Positions 1 to 8,121 of a stretch of 64,000 nt of DNA are shown here, one piece after another. Position 1 is the first letter of the stretch; every line of letters starts with the position of its first letter. The DNA lies in contig NZ_JABWCU010000021.1 in the NCBI RefSeq assembly GCF_018491765.1, positions 1 to 64,000 of the forward strand, in the 5' to 3' direction. Below the pieces are notes generated by a model that worked only from the letters and a program-made list of their open reading frames with translations, searched no databases and was not told the DNA's origin. The position numbers and the translations under genes were made by a program. Source of the stretch: Novosphingobium profundi (GTDB taxonomy: Bacteria; Pseudomonadota; Alphaproteobacteria; Sphingomonadales; Sphingomonadaceae).

Positions 1-277
1 AGGCCGGGTGGACCGCGACGAGCTGGCCCTGGAGGTGGGTCGAGAGCTCGGTGATCGCGATCCCCTTGTCGGCGAGCATGCCGGTGATCTCGTCGCAATA
101 AGTCTGGCTTTCGGCCGCCTTCTCAAGATCGAACAGGCGCGCGTCGTTGCTGGGCAGCTGGATCCCCTCGTAGCCGAGCGCGGCGGCCCATTCGGCGATG
201 CTCTCGAGGCTGTTGAAAGGGGCTTGCGGCCCGGCGAACTGGGCGAGGAAGATCGCCGGTCCCTTGATGGTCTTCAT
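1..277 (-). CDS. Sugar phosphate isomerase/epimerase-like TIM-barrel protein (partial, C-terminus cut)
   Basis: Only the first 92 codons lie in the window; the frame stays open to the left edge. The start is the ATG at 275-277, and the protein begins MKTIKGPAIFLAQF. The stretch with AALGYEGIQLPSND, followed by a segment ending in ITELSTHLQGQLVAVHPA, is typical of the first strands of xylose-isomerase-like TIM-barrel proteins, which isomerise or epimerise sugars and related polyols using a metal. It sits 31 bases downstream of a Gfo/Idh/MocA dehydrogenase on the same strand, a pairing common in sugar and glycoside oxidation pathways. Family assignment is good; the substrate is unknown. Confidence 0.8.
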   Translation of the reverse strand, partial: MKTIKGPAIFLAQFAGPQAPFNSLESIAEWAAALGYEGIQLPSNDARLFDLEKAAESQTYCDEITGMLADKGIAITELSTHLQGQLVAVHPA

Positions 278-308
278 GTCGTGCTGGCCTTGAAACGGGA
301 GGAAACGG

Positions 309-1421
309 TTAGGGGAACGCGACCCAGCCGAGGTTTTCGCGGCTTGCGCGCACGGCGGTGTCGATCAGCTGCATGCCGCGAAGGCCATCGGCCATTCCCG
401 GCACGAGCGCACCTTCCTCGCCGCGCAGCATTCTTGCAAAATCGCGGTAGAGGTTGGCGAAGGCCTCGAGGTAACCTTCCGGGTGTCCGCCCGGCGTGCG
501 GCTGGCGGCCAGCGCGGCGGGGCCGAGCGCGGCGTCGCCCGCCTGGATCAGTTCGGTGCGTCCGTCGAGATGCATCAGGCGCAGTTCGTTAGGGCACTCC
601 TGCTTCCAGTCGAGGCCCGCCTTTTCGCCATAGACGCGCAGGCGCAGGCCATTGCGCTCACCCACGCTGATCTGGCTGGCGAGCAGGCAGCCGCGCGCCC
701 CGTTGGCAAAGCGCAGCAGGATCTGGCAATCGTCGTCGAGAACGCGTCCGGGCACCACCGCACCGAGATCGGCGAGAAGTTCGCTGACCGTGAGCCCGGT
801 GACGAATTCGGCCAGCTGGAAGGCGTGCACTCCGATATCCGCGATGCACCCGCCCAGCCCCGCCCGCGCCGGGTCCAGCCGCCACTCGGCCTGCTTGCCC
901 GCGGCCTCCCCGGCCAGCCAGCCCTGCGGATATTCGACCAGGACCTTGCGGATCGCGCCGAGCTCCCCGGCCGCGATCCGGCTGCGCGCCTCGCGCACCA
1001 GCGGATAGCCCGAATAGGTATAGGTCAGCGCGAAAGGCACGCCGCTCTCGGCGACGAGGCGCGCCATCTCGCGCGCTTCCTCGAGCGTGGCCGTGGCCGG
1101 CTTGTCGCAGATCACCGCAACGCCCGCCGCAAGCGCCGCGCGCACGGCGGGCAGGTGGTGGAAATTGGGGGTGGTGACCGCGACGAAATCGATCCCGTCG
1201 TCGCGTTCGGCCTCGCGCGCGAGCATCGTCGCCAGATCGGGATAGGCCCGGTCAGGGTCGATGCCATAAGCGCTTCCCGCCAGGCGCGAGCGCGCCGCGT
1301 CGCTGCTGAAGGCGCCAGCCACCAGCTCGATTTCGCGGTCCATTTCCGCAGCGAGGCGATGCACCGGACCGATGAACGATCCCGGTCCGCCGCCGACCAG
1401 TCCCATGCGCAGGCGAGCCAT
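309..1421 (-). CDS. Gfo/Idh/MocA family NAD(P)-dependent oxidoreductase
   Basis: A 370-residue protein of normal family length. The N-terminal Rossmann fold shows MGLVGGGPGSFIG (residues 6-18), a dinucleotide-binding glycine cluster. CDKP (K107-P108) matches the family E-K-P motif, and DIGVH (D195, H199) matches the catalytic D-x3-H signature. Such enzymes oxidise or reduce a sugar or inositol hydroxyl with NAD(P). A purine-rich ribosome site (GAAGGAAAGG) lies just before the ATG. It is transcribed with the TIM-barrel gene and away from an MFS transporter, so a role in sugar or glycoside catabolism is inferred. Oxidation at C3 of a glycoside is one attractive possibility, not proven. Confidence 0.9.
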   Translation of the reverse strand: MARLRMGLVGGGPGSFIGPVHRLAAEMDREIELVAGAFSSDAARSRLAGSAYGIDPDRAYPDLATMLAREAERDDGIDFVAVTTPNFHHLPAVRAALAAGVAVICDKPATATLEEAREMARLVAESGVPFALTYTYSGYPLVREARSRIAAGELGAIRKVLVEYPQGWLAGEAAGKQAEWRLDPARAGLGGCIADIGVHAFQLAEFVTGLTVSELLADLGAVVPGRVLDDDCQILLRFANGARGCLLASQISVGERNGLRLRVYGEKAGLDWKQECPNELRLMHLDGRTELIQAGDAALGPAALAASRTPGGHPEGYLEAFANLYRDFARMLRGEEGALVPGMADGLRGMQLIDTAVRASRENLGWVAFP

Positions 1422-1450
1422 GCGAACCTTTCCTTCTCCCGACGTTTTGT

Positions 1451-1466
1451 AATTAGTATTCTAATT
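1451..1466. promoter_or_regulatory. Inverted repeat AATTAG-N4-CTAATT, candidate TetR operator
   Basis: A perfect 6-base inverted repeat with spacer TATT, 30 bases upstream of the Gfo/Idh/MocA start. It contains the word TTCTAAT (1459-1465) that recurs at 1555, 5493 and 6361. Assignment to the nearby TetR regulator is inference. Confidence 0.5.
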
Positions 1467-1550
1467 TGATCGAGCCCCCACGGTCAAGCCGCGAATGGCA
1501 AGATTTAAGTCATTGACCTGGGTCAAGCGGAGCGATACCAGATAGGAATA

Positions 1551-1564
1551 TAGGTTCTAATATG
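1551..1564. promoter_or_regulatory. TTCTAAT site upstream of the MFS gene, candidate TetR operator
   Basis: TTCTAAT at 1555-1561 lies 32 bases before the MFS start codon, in an A/T-rich patch that stands out from the GC-rich surroundings. A TTGACC hexamer at 1513-1518 could be the -35 element; no strong -10 is visible. It is the same word seen before the TonB receptor and the flavin monooxygenase operon. Confidence 0.4.
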
Positions 1565-1592
1565 CGTCACGTAGAACGCAGTTGGGAGTAGG

Positions 1593-2816
1593 ATGAACCC
1601 GATCTCGCGCTTTTTCAGTCGCCTCACGCTCGTCCCCCAGGGGATCACGCTGGTTGCCGCCGGCTTTCTGCCGATCTTTGCGATCGTCTCGATGTTCCCG
1701 ATCGTCGCCTCGATGATCGGGCACTTCCAGACCGACCCCGACGCCGCCTCGAAAGTGCCGCTGATGGTCACCGCACCGGGGCTTACGGTCGCGCTTCTCG
1801 CCCCGTTTGCGGGCTTCTTCGTCGATCGCTTCGGGCGTCGCCGGCTGCTGCTGGGCTGTACGCTGTTCTACGGCGTGTTCGGCACGCTCCCCTTCTTCCT
1901 CGACGATCTCGACCACATTTTCGCGAGCCGCCTGGCGCTCGGCATCTGCGAGGCGGGCATCCTGACCATCGTCAACACGCTCATCGGCGACTACTGGGAC
2001 GACGAGCGCCGCCGCAACTGGCTGTTCCTGCAAGGCGTGGTGGGACCTTTCCTCGCCTCGGGCGTGATCCTGCTCTCGGGCATGGTGGCAAGCGTGCGCT
2101 GGAACGGCGGCTTCCTCGTCTACCTCGTCGCCTTCCCGATCTTCCTCGCGATGCTGGCCTTCCTGTTCGAGCCCAAGGGCGCAGCCGCGCACGACAATCC
2201 CGAACCCAACGCCAGCCATCACGACGGCAGCTCCAGCGCCTTCCCCTTCGGGGCGGCCATCGCCGTCGCCGCGATGACGCTCTTCGCCTCGGCGCAATAC
2301 TACGTCTTCATCGTCAATGGCTCGATCGCTTTCGGCGAGATCGGCGTGAAGGATCCCGCCGCCGTCGCCCAGATGAGCTTCCTGCCCAGCCTCTTCGTGA
2401 TGGTGGGGGCGCTGATCTTCCGCCTGCTCTCGGGCCGGTCGAACGCGGTTCAGCTTGGGACGTTCCTCGGCATCCTGGGCACCGGCCTTGCGATCATCGG
2501 CCTGGCGCGCGGTCCGGCCGAGATGATCACGGGCCTGTGCATCCAGCAGACCGGCGCGGGCATGGCCGTGCCCACGCTGATCGCCTGGGCGCAGACCAAG
2601 TTCCCCTTCGCGCATCGCGGACGCGGCATGGGAATCTGGACGGGGGCGTTCTTCTTCGGCCAGTTCAGCTCGCCCTGGCTGGTGCACAACGTGGTCGGCC
2701 TCGTCGGCTCGATGCAGGGCGCGTTCCTGTGCGCGGGGATCACCGCATTGGTCGTGACCGCCGGTGCCCTGGTCCGCGCCGGGATCGGCGGCACCGGAAC
2801 GCGCGTCATGGCCTGA
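1593..2816 (+). CDS. Major facilitator superfamily transporter
   Basis: A 407-residue membrane protein with about 12 hydrophobic segments. The cytoplasmic loop after the second segment reads FVDRFGRRRLLL (near residue 75), which is the MFS loop 2-3 signature. The start is supported by GGGAG four to five bases upstream of the ATG. It diverges from the Gfo/Idh/MocA gene and shares an A/T-rich intergenic region with it. It probably imports the compound, or a breakdown product, handled by the surrounding TetR-linked genes. The substrate cannot be read from the sequence. Confidence 0.88.
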   Translation: MNPISRFFSRLTLVPQGITLVAAGFLPIFAIVSMFPIVASMIGHFQTDPDAASKVPLMVTAPGLTVALLAPFAGFFVDRFGRRRLLLGCTLFYGVFGTLPFFLDDLDHIFASRLALGICEAGILTIVNTLIGDYWDDERRRNWLFLQGVVGPFLASGVILLSGMVASVRWNGGFLVYLVAFPIFLAMLAFLFEPKGAAAHDNPEPNASHHDGSSSAFPFGAAIAVAAMTLFASAQYYVFIVNGSIAFGEIGVKDPAAVAQMSFLPSLFVMVGALIFRLLSGRSNAVQLGTFLGILGTGLAIIGLARGPAEMITGLCIQQTGAGMAVPTLIAWAQTKFPFAHRGRGMGIWTGAFFFGQFSSPWLVHNVVGLVGSMQGAFLCAGITALVVTAGALVRAGIGGTGTRVMA

Positions 2817-2843
2817 CGCCGTCGCACTTTCGCGGATATCGAG

Positions 2844-2879
2844 AAGCCCGGCATGGCCAAGCGCCATGCCGGGCTTTTT
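2844..2879 (+). terminator. Rho-independent terminator of the MFS gene
   Basis: A perfect 14-bp stem (2844-2857 pairing with 2863-2876) with a 5-base loop and a run of five T at 2875-2879, located 28 bases after the MFS stop codon. A textbook intrinsic terminator. Confidence 0.9.
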
Positions 2880-3156
2880 CGTGGCTGTTGCGGGGCGACG
2901 CCCGGCAGCGCCGCAGCGACGACGTGCGACGGGGCAGAACCACCCAATGGCGTCGCGAAGGCCTTCCGCGCGAAGGCCCAATGTCCGGGGACCGGTCCGC
3001 CGACCCCACCAGGTAGCCTTACCTCGCAATTAGCCGACGGATCCACGCGCTGGCATTTGCAGCCAAAAAGGGTTCGCCCCGCCTTGCGGCCCCGCCCCTC
3101 GCGCACCACGACACCTCGGCAAACCAGCGCACCGCAGCCCTCCCCGGCCCCACATA

Positions 3157-3198
3157 CGAAAAGGCCCCGCCGGACATGTGTCCGGCGGGGCCTTTTCG
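3157..3198 (-). terminator. Rho-independent terminator of the TonB receptor gene
   Basis: A perfect 20-bp inverted repeat (3157-3176 with 3179-3198) whose outer part is A4/T4, 46 bases past the receptor stop codon. The flanking A/T runs could let it work in both directions. Confidence 0.88.
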
Positions 3199-3243
3199 CG
3201 ATCACTCCGCCCCCGGGGCTTAATCCGGGGGCGAAAGCCGGGA

Positions 3244-5424
3244 TCAGAAGTCCACGCTGCCGCGCACACCGAAGGTGCGCGGGGGCTGGAACTGGTAGGT
3301 GTTGAGGTCGGAATTGAAATTGCGCGCCGCGTAGGAGAGCACGTTCTTGTCGAAGATGTTCTTCACGAAGGCGGTCAGCTTCCAGCCGTTGTCCGAGGCG
3401 TAGCCCAGCGTGGCGTTGGCCATGGCGTAAGCGGGCGAGCGCGTATCGGCGTTGTTGAAGACGCTGAAATAGTAGCTCGAGGAATACTTCACGTCGACGT
3501 GCGCGGTGACCTTGCCGGCGGGCATCATGAAGTCCTGGTCGACCGAACCGGTCACCACGAACTTGGGGGCGTTGGGCAACTGGTTGCCACCGATCTGCTG
3601 GGCCACGCCGCCGCCGTCGTTCACCTCGATGTTCTGGCCGAACTTGGTGTGCAGGTAGGTTCCGTTGACCCCCAGGCGGGTGTGTTCGGCCACGAGCGCG
3701 TTGATCGAACCTTCCGCGCCATAGATCTTCGCGCTGCCCACGTTGAACGTGCCCGCGCTGCCGTCGAGCGCGTCGGCGGTCTGCGAGGCCTGGTAGCCGC
3801 GATAGTTGGTGTAGAAGATGTCGGCGTTGATCTGGAGAGTGTTGCCCAGCAGCGAGTTCTTGGTACCCAGTTCGAACGCGTCCACGGTTTCCGAGCCATA
3901 GGGGATCGAGGCGGCGCTGCCGTTCGAGTTGAAGCCGCCCGGCTTGTAGCCGCGATCGTACTTGCCGTAGATCATGGTGTCGGGCGTGGGCTTGTATTCG
4001 AGGCCGCCGTGCCAGGTTGGCTTGCTTTCCTTCATGTTGCCCGAGCCATCCACCGAGAACGGCACGGACGAGAGCATCGGGAAGGCCAGCGCGGCGAGAT
4101 TGAGCACCGACCCGCCCTCGCGAACCTTCTTGTCCCAGGTGTAGCGCCCGCCAAGGCTCGCGGTCAGGGTGTCGGTCAGATCATACTCGAGCTGGCCGAA
4201 CACCGCCTTCGAGCGCGTCTTCACGTCGTAGTCGAACTTGATCCCGTAGGTGCGCGAGAAGTCGAACGGCGTACCCGCGAAGGGCGCGTACATGTCGTAG
4301 TCGAAGACGCCCGAATCGATCGTGTTGTCTTCCGAGAAGTAGAAGAAGCCGGCCTGCACGAAGAGACCGTTGGTCTTCTCGTTGCTGATGCGCAATTCGT
4401 GGTTCCAGGTCTTGGGCTTTTCGTTCTGGCGGAACTGGCGTGACGCGAAGGGATAGGCGACGCCGGTCGCGTCGAGGACGTTGTTCCACTCCGCGGTGTC
4501 ATAGCCCCCCTGGTACATGAAGTTGAGGCCCATGTCGGCGGCATAGGACAGTTCCCAACGGATGCGGTCCAGGGTGACACTGGTCGACTGGGGCACGTTC
4601 GAGCTGGCCTTGCCGATGTTGTCGACGTCGATCGCGGTCTCGAGAGGGCGGGTGAACTGCGCGTCGCCATCGACGGTGCGCGAATCGTGCTGGTAGGAGA
4701 CCAAGGCGCTCAGGCCGCCCGACTGATAGAGCGCCTGGATACGACCCGAGGCGAAGTTCTCGTCGTCGAGGCGGCGCATCACGCCGTCGGAGCGGCGATA
4801 GCCATCGTGGCTCTGGAACGTGCCCGAAGCGCGCACCGCAAGGGTGTCTGTGAGCGCGAGATTGGCGCCCAGCTCGCTGTTGAACGTGCCGTAGTTGCCC
4901 ACTTCGAGCGAGGCGTAGCCGCCGTTCTCGAAGCTTGGGCGCTTGGTGATGATCGAAATCAGGCCGCCGGTGGAATTGCGCCCCTGCAACGTACCCTGCG
5001 GGCCCTTGAGCACCTCGATGCGATCGAGGTCGTACATCGAGGAGGCCAGCGAGAACGAGCGGTTGGTGAAAAAGCCGTCGCGCGCGACCGGCACCGAAGG
5101 GTCGCCGATCTCGGTCACGTCGGTCGAGGCGATGCCGCGCACCGCGACATAGGCCGAACCGGTCGAAGTCGCCATGTTCACGCTGGGGTCGATCGCGGTC
5201 AGGTCGCGGACCGAGGCGATGCCCTGGTCGCGCAGTGCATCGCCCGAATAGACGTTGAGCGCGGTGGCGGTGTCCTGCGCGCTCGAGGCGACGCGGTTGG
5301 CGGTCACGATGATGTCGCCAAGGCCCTGCTGCGCGGCGGTGTCGCCTTCGTCGGCACTTTGCGCCAGGGCCGGCAGGGGCACGGCGAGCGCGGACACGGA
5401 AATGAGCAGGTGATGAAGCTTCAC
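3244..5424 (-). CDS. TonB-dependent outer-membrane receptor
   Basis: Using the GTG at 5422-5424 as start gives 726 residues. GGGAGGA sits about six bases upstream, and the protein then begins with a clean signal peptide, VKLHHLLISVSALAVPLPALAQ. An in-frame ATG 39 bases further upstream would put a non-signal extension in front, so the GTG is preferred. After the signal come a TonB-box-like segment (GDIIVTANR), the plug domain with RIEVLKGPQGTLQGRNSTGG, and a barrel ending in a short strand with a terminal F (GVRGSVDF). It imports a large or scarce substrate using TonB energy. The promoter carries the TTCTAAT motif, so it is probably co-controlled with the neighbouring catabolic genes. Confidence 0.95.
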   Translation of the reverse strand: MKLHHLLISVSALAVPLPALAQSADEGDTAAQQGLGDIIVTANRVASSAQDTATALNVYSGDALRDQGIASVRDLTAIDPSVNMATSTGSAYVAVRGIASTDVTEIGDPSVPVARDGFFTNRSFSLASSMYDLDRIEVLKGPQGTLQGRNSTGGLISIITKRPSFENGGYASLEVGNYGTFNSELGANLALTDTLAVRASGTFQSHDGYRRSDGVMRRLDDENFASGRIQALYQSGGLSALVSYQHDSRTVDGDAQFTRPLETAIDVDNIGKASSNVPQSTSVTLDRIRWELSYAADMGLNFMYQGGYDTAEWNNVLDATGVAYPFASRQFRQNEKPKTWNHELRISNEKTNGLFVQAGFFYFSEDNTIDSGVFDYDMYAPFAGTPFDFSRTYGIKFDYDVKTRSKAVFGQLEYDLTDTLTASLGGRYTWDKKVREGGSVLNLAALAFPMLSSVPFSVDGSGNMKESKPTWHGGLEYKPTPDTMIYGKYDRGYKPGGFNSNGSAASIPYGSETVDAFELGTKNSLLGNTLQINADIFYTNYRGYQASQTADALDGSAGTFNVGSAKIYGAEGSINALVAEHTRLGVNGTYLHTKFGQNIEVNDGGGVAQQIGGNQLPNAPKFVVTGSVDQDFMMPAGKVTAHVDVKYSSSYYFSVFNNADTRSPAYAMANATLGYASDNGWKLTAFVKNIFDKNVLSYAARNFNSDLNTYQFQPPRTFGVRGSVDF

Positions 5425-5470
5425 GGCATTCCTCCCAAAATGCGCGGTCGGGAATTTTCCCATACCGTCA

Positions 5471-5502
5471 GTTATTAAAACTCGAATTTGAGTTCTAATT
5501 AA
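5471..5502. promoter_or_regulatory. TonB receptor promoter with overlapping inverted repeat
   Basis: Read on the minus strand, TTAATT and TTTAAT hexamers lie 17 bases apart, a plausible -35/-10 pair. Across them runs an imperfect palindrome, TTAGAACTC-N6-GAGTTTTAA, containing the shared TTCTAAT word (5493-5499). The overlap with the promoter would suit repression by the adjacent TetR protein. Confidence 0.5.
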
Positions 5503-5645
5503 GGGTGGGATGGGGAGCCGTCAAGCCTCATGACAAACGCCTGCATCGCGCAAGCGCGAATGCGGATTTCAGGCAACACCGAGCGCGCCGTCTCCCGTAG
5601 GGAGGCCGCGCGAGGCAAGTCGTCAGGAGGGTTCTGGTGGGGCGC

Positions 5646-6335
5646 TCAGGGGTTGCAGGTCAGGTAGGCAAGGCACATGCGCCCCAGCTCGACCTTGAGC
5701 GAACCCCAATCCTGCGGGTGGACCGATTCGCCGGTCGAGCCGAGGCTGAGTTGCCGGGCCAGCGTCGCAAAAATGATCTGGTAGGCGGCATTCGCGCGGA
5801 CTTCGTTGTCCTCGCCTGCAAATTCGCCGCGGAACACCAACATCGTCTCGGTCGCGAGCTTTGCCGCGCGATTCGCGCTGGCGCGGCCCGGTTCGGCCAC
5901 CAGGGGATCGAAGGCGGCGCGCATCATGCTGAGGCGCAGCAGCGGGGCATGTTCGCGCAACAGCTCGGCAAAGGCCTCGACGTAGCGCGGCACGAATTCG
6001 GATAGCGTCGAGCTTTGCGCGCGCAAGGTGTCGATCATCGCGTCCTCGGCCTTGGCGATGTCGCCAAGGTGATCGGCGATCACCGCGCGCACGAGGTTCT
6101 CCTTGCTCTCGAAGCGAAGGTAAATCGAACCGATCGAGACGTTGCCCTGCTTGCTGACGTCCTGGAGCGTGAATTCCTCGCTCCCACGCTCGAGCATCAG
6201 CTTGCGCGCGGTGGCGAGCATCCGTTCGAAGGAGGCCTTGCTGCGCCCCTGCAGGGGCGTGCGGCTCACCGTATCGACGGCAAACGTGTTTTTGCCGGAA
6301 CGCGGCGCGGGCTTGATTGACATGGGTGCCATCAT
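5646..6335 (-). CDS. TetR/AcrR family transcriptional regulator
   Basis: A 229-residue protein. The N-terminal helix-turn-helix is clear, with FTLQDVSKQGNVSIGSIY followed by the FESKENLVRAVI recognition-end signature of TetR proteins (about residues 54-87). The C-terminal ligand and dimer domain is variable, as usual. Two starts are possible: the ATG at 6335 or an in-frame ATG at 6323 (MSIKPAP); neither has a strong ribosome site. It is divergent from the monooxygenase operon and next to the TonB receptor. The TTCTAAT palindromes in the surrounding promoters are its most likely targets. The inducer is probably the transported compound. Confidence 0.92.
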   Translation of the reverse strand: MMAPMSIKPAPRSGKNTFAVDTVSRTPLQGRSKASFERMLATARKLMLERGSEEFTLQDVSKQGNVSIGSIYLRFESKENLVRAVIADHLGDIAKAEDAMIDTLRAQSSTLSEFVPRYVEAFAELLREHAPLLRLSMMRAAFDPLVAEPGRASANRAAKLATETMLVFRGEFAGEDNEVRANAAYQIIFATLARQLSLGSTGESVHPQDWGSLKVELGRMCLAYLTCNP

Positions 6336-6346
6336 CAGCTTATCAA
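6317..6346 (+). promoter_or_regulatory. Candidate sigma-70 promoter of the monooxygenase operon
   Basis: TTGACA at 6317-6322 is followed, after an 18-base spacer, by TATCAA at 6341-6346. It points to the operon starting at 6416 and overlaps the start of the divergent TetR gene. Confidence 0.45.
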
Positions 6347-6348
6347 AA

Positions 6349-6368
6349 TCAGAACGTCAATTCTAATT
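6349..6368. promoter_or_regulatory. Inverted repeat TCAGAA-N6-TTCTAA, candidate TetR operator
   Basis: An imperfect palindrome just downstream of the proposed -10 box, ending in the TTCTAATT word at 6361-6368. Its position would block the operon promoter, and it also lies upstream of the TetR gene, so autoregulation is likely. Confidence 0.5.
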
Positions 6369-6415
6369 GAGAGTCGCCGCCCCAAGGCGGGACCTATTCA
6401 CCGGGGGAGGTTCCT

Positions 6416-7528
6416 TTGCGTTTTTCCGTTTTCCTGAACGCCCGTTCGCTTGGTCCCGAGCAGGATCGCCAGTTGATGAAGGATCTGGAAAGCCACGCCA
6501 AACTGGCGAGCCAGAACCATTTCGACGCGATCTTCCTGCCCGACCACCACTTCAACGGCTACATGCCGGTGGCGAGCGACAGCTTCATCTTCGCCGGGTA
6601 CCTCGCCGCGCAGATGCCGCATATGCACTTCGGCTTCTCGGTGGTCTCGGTGCCGCTGCACCATCCGGTGCGCCTTGCCGAGCGCATCAACGTTCTCGAC
6701 CAGTTGACCGACGGCAAGCTGCTCGTCGGCGTGGGTTCGGGCACCACGCCCGAGGAGATGATCGGCTTTGCGGTCGACTATCGCGATGCGGGCCGGATCT
6801 CGGACGGCAACCTGGAGATCATCGAGCAGCTCTGGGCCAAGCAGATGGAAGACCCCGCGGTCGTCATCGACAACGGTCCCTACAAGGGCCGCGTGCTCCA
6901 GCGCATCACGCCTGCGCCCTATAGCCCCGGGCACGCGCGCCTGATGCCCGTCGCGATGAAGGAGGCCAGTTCGCGCCGGGCGGCCGAGAACGGCTGGCCC
7001 GCCTTCATCCCGGCGTTCACCCCGCCCCGGATCGGCGGCACCGAGCCGTTCGAGCACGTCGCCAAGTGGTTCGGGATCTACAAGGGCTTCCTCGAGGACG
7101 CGGGCCATGCCCCCGAAGTGGTCGCCTCCGCGCTCGACTGGACGACGCACACTTACCAGTGCGTCCACGTTGCCGAGAGCGATGACCAGGCCCGCGAAGA
7201 GCTTGAAGTGATCCTGCGCGCCTATCAGGACGCGGTCGAGCGCGAAGCCGAGTTCAACGCCCGCGCCGAGAGCGACGCGGCCAACACCAAGACCGACCGC
7301 ACCCCCAACGCGCTCTCCGAGGACTGGATCGGCACCTGGTGTCTCTACGGCTCGCCCGAGACCGTGATCGAGCACCTGATGCCGTATCAGGAGCTGGGCA
7401 TCGGCAATATCCTGTGCGGCACCACCACCGGCCCGCTGACACAAAAGCGCCTCGAACTGGGCAACCAGACCGTCGAACTGCTTTCGAGCAAGGTCATGCC
7501 TGCCCTGCGCGCGGCGGTTCCGGCATGA
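6416..7528 (+). CDS. LLM-class flavin-dependent monooxygenase (luciferase-like)
   Basis: A 370-residue protein starting at TTG, with GGGGGAGG ending five bases upstream. The N-terminus RFSVFLNARSL, the segment FDAIFLPDHHFNGY (about residues 38-51) and LVGVGSGTTPEEM near residue 100 are typical of bacterial luciferase-like TIM-barrel oxygenases. These use reduced FMN supplied by a partner reductase to oxygenate a substrate. The next gene overlaps by four bases and encodes exactly such an FMN reductase, so the two probably form a two-component monooxygenase. A GH3 glycosidase follows in the same operon. The substrate is unknown; a released aglycone or a sulfur or amine compound are possibilities. 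Confidence 0.9.
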   Translation: MRFSVFLNARSLGPEQDRQLMKDLESHAKLASQNHFDAIFLPDHHFNGYMPVASDSFIFAGYLAAQMPHMHFGFSVVSVPLHHPVRLAERINVLDQLTDGKLLVGVGSGTTPEEMIGFAVDYRDAGRISDGNLEIIEQLWAKQMEDPAVVIDNGPYKGRVLQRITPAPYSPGHARLMPVAMKEASSRRAAENGWPAFIPAFTPPRIGGTEPFEHVAKWFGIYKGFLEDAGHAPEVVASALDWTTHTYQCVHVAESDDQAREELEVILRAYQDAVEREAEFNARAESDAANTKTDRTPNALSEDWIGTWCLYGSPETVIEHLMPYQELGIGNILCGTTTGPLTQKRLELGNQTVELLSSKVMPALRAAVPA

Positions 7529-8121
7529 GCGCGCCGCGGATCGTCGGGATCGGCGGCACCAACCGGCAAGGTTCCTCCAGCGAGCGCATGGTCCGCGCGG
7601 TGCTCGAGGCCTGCGCGGCGCGGGGCGGCGAGGTGGTCCTGTTCGACGGCCCGTTCCTCGCCCGCCTGCCCCATTTCAATCCCGAGGACCCGGCGCGCAC
7701 GCCCGAGGAAAGCGAACTGGTCGAAGCGGTCCGCACGGCCGATGCGCTCGTCATCGGTTCGCCCGGCTACCACGGCGGCTATTCGGGCCTGGTGAAGAAC
7801 GCGGTCGACCTGCTCGAGGACTTGCGCGGGGACGCGCGCTGCTATTTCGACGGCATGCCGGTCGGCCTGCTCGTCACGGCGGCGGGCAGGCAGGCTTGCG
7901 GCACCACGCTTTCGGCGCTGCGCGACGTCGTCCACGCGATGCGCGGATGGCCCACCCCCATCGGCATCGCGGTCAATTCGGTGGCGCAGCGCCCCTTCGC
8001 GCCCGACGGCGCGCTGGCGGATCCGCAGATCGCCGAGACGGTCGACGCGCAGGCCGCCCAGATCATGGACTTCGTCGCGAACGCCCGCGCGCGCCAGGCG
8101 AGCGCGGAGGTCGCCGCATGA
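7525..8121 (+). CDS. NADPH-dependent FMN reductase
   Basis: A 198-residue flavodoxin-fold protein. The FMN phosphate loop GIGGTNRQGSSSERM (residues 8-22) and the later SPGYHGGYSGLVKNAVD motif are diagnostic of the NADPH-dependent FMN reductase family. The ATG overlaps the stop of the monooxygenase gene (ATGA), implying translational coupling and balanced production. It most likely supplies FMNH2 to the upstream luciferase-like enzyme. Confidence 0.9.
   Translation: MSAPRIVGIGGTNRQGSSSERMVRAVLEACAARGGEVVLFDGPFLARLPHFNPEDPARTPEESELVEAVRTADALVIGSPGYHGGYSGLVKNAVDLLEDLRGDARCYFDGMPVGLLVTAAGRQACGTTLSALRDVVHAMRGWPTPIGIAVNSVAQRPFAPDGALADPQIAETVDAQAAQIMDFVANARARQASAEVAA

Larger units (their letters stand above)
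2817..3243. other. Intergenic region with two strong hairpins and no gene
   Basis: A 427-base gap between the MFS gene and the convergent TonB receptor. It holds one terminator hairpin for each gene (2844-2879 and 3157-3198). The roughly 280 bases between them are GC-rich, and I see no credible start site, RNA gene or repeat there. Confidence 0.6.

Noticed and set aside
3178..4443. A long plus-strand frame opposite the TonB receptor
   Set aside because: It begins inside the terminator hairpin and has the Val/Gly/Arg/His-rich composition of a shadow frame.
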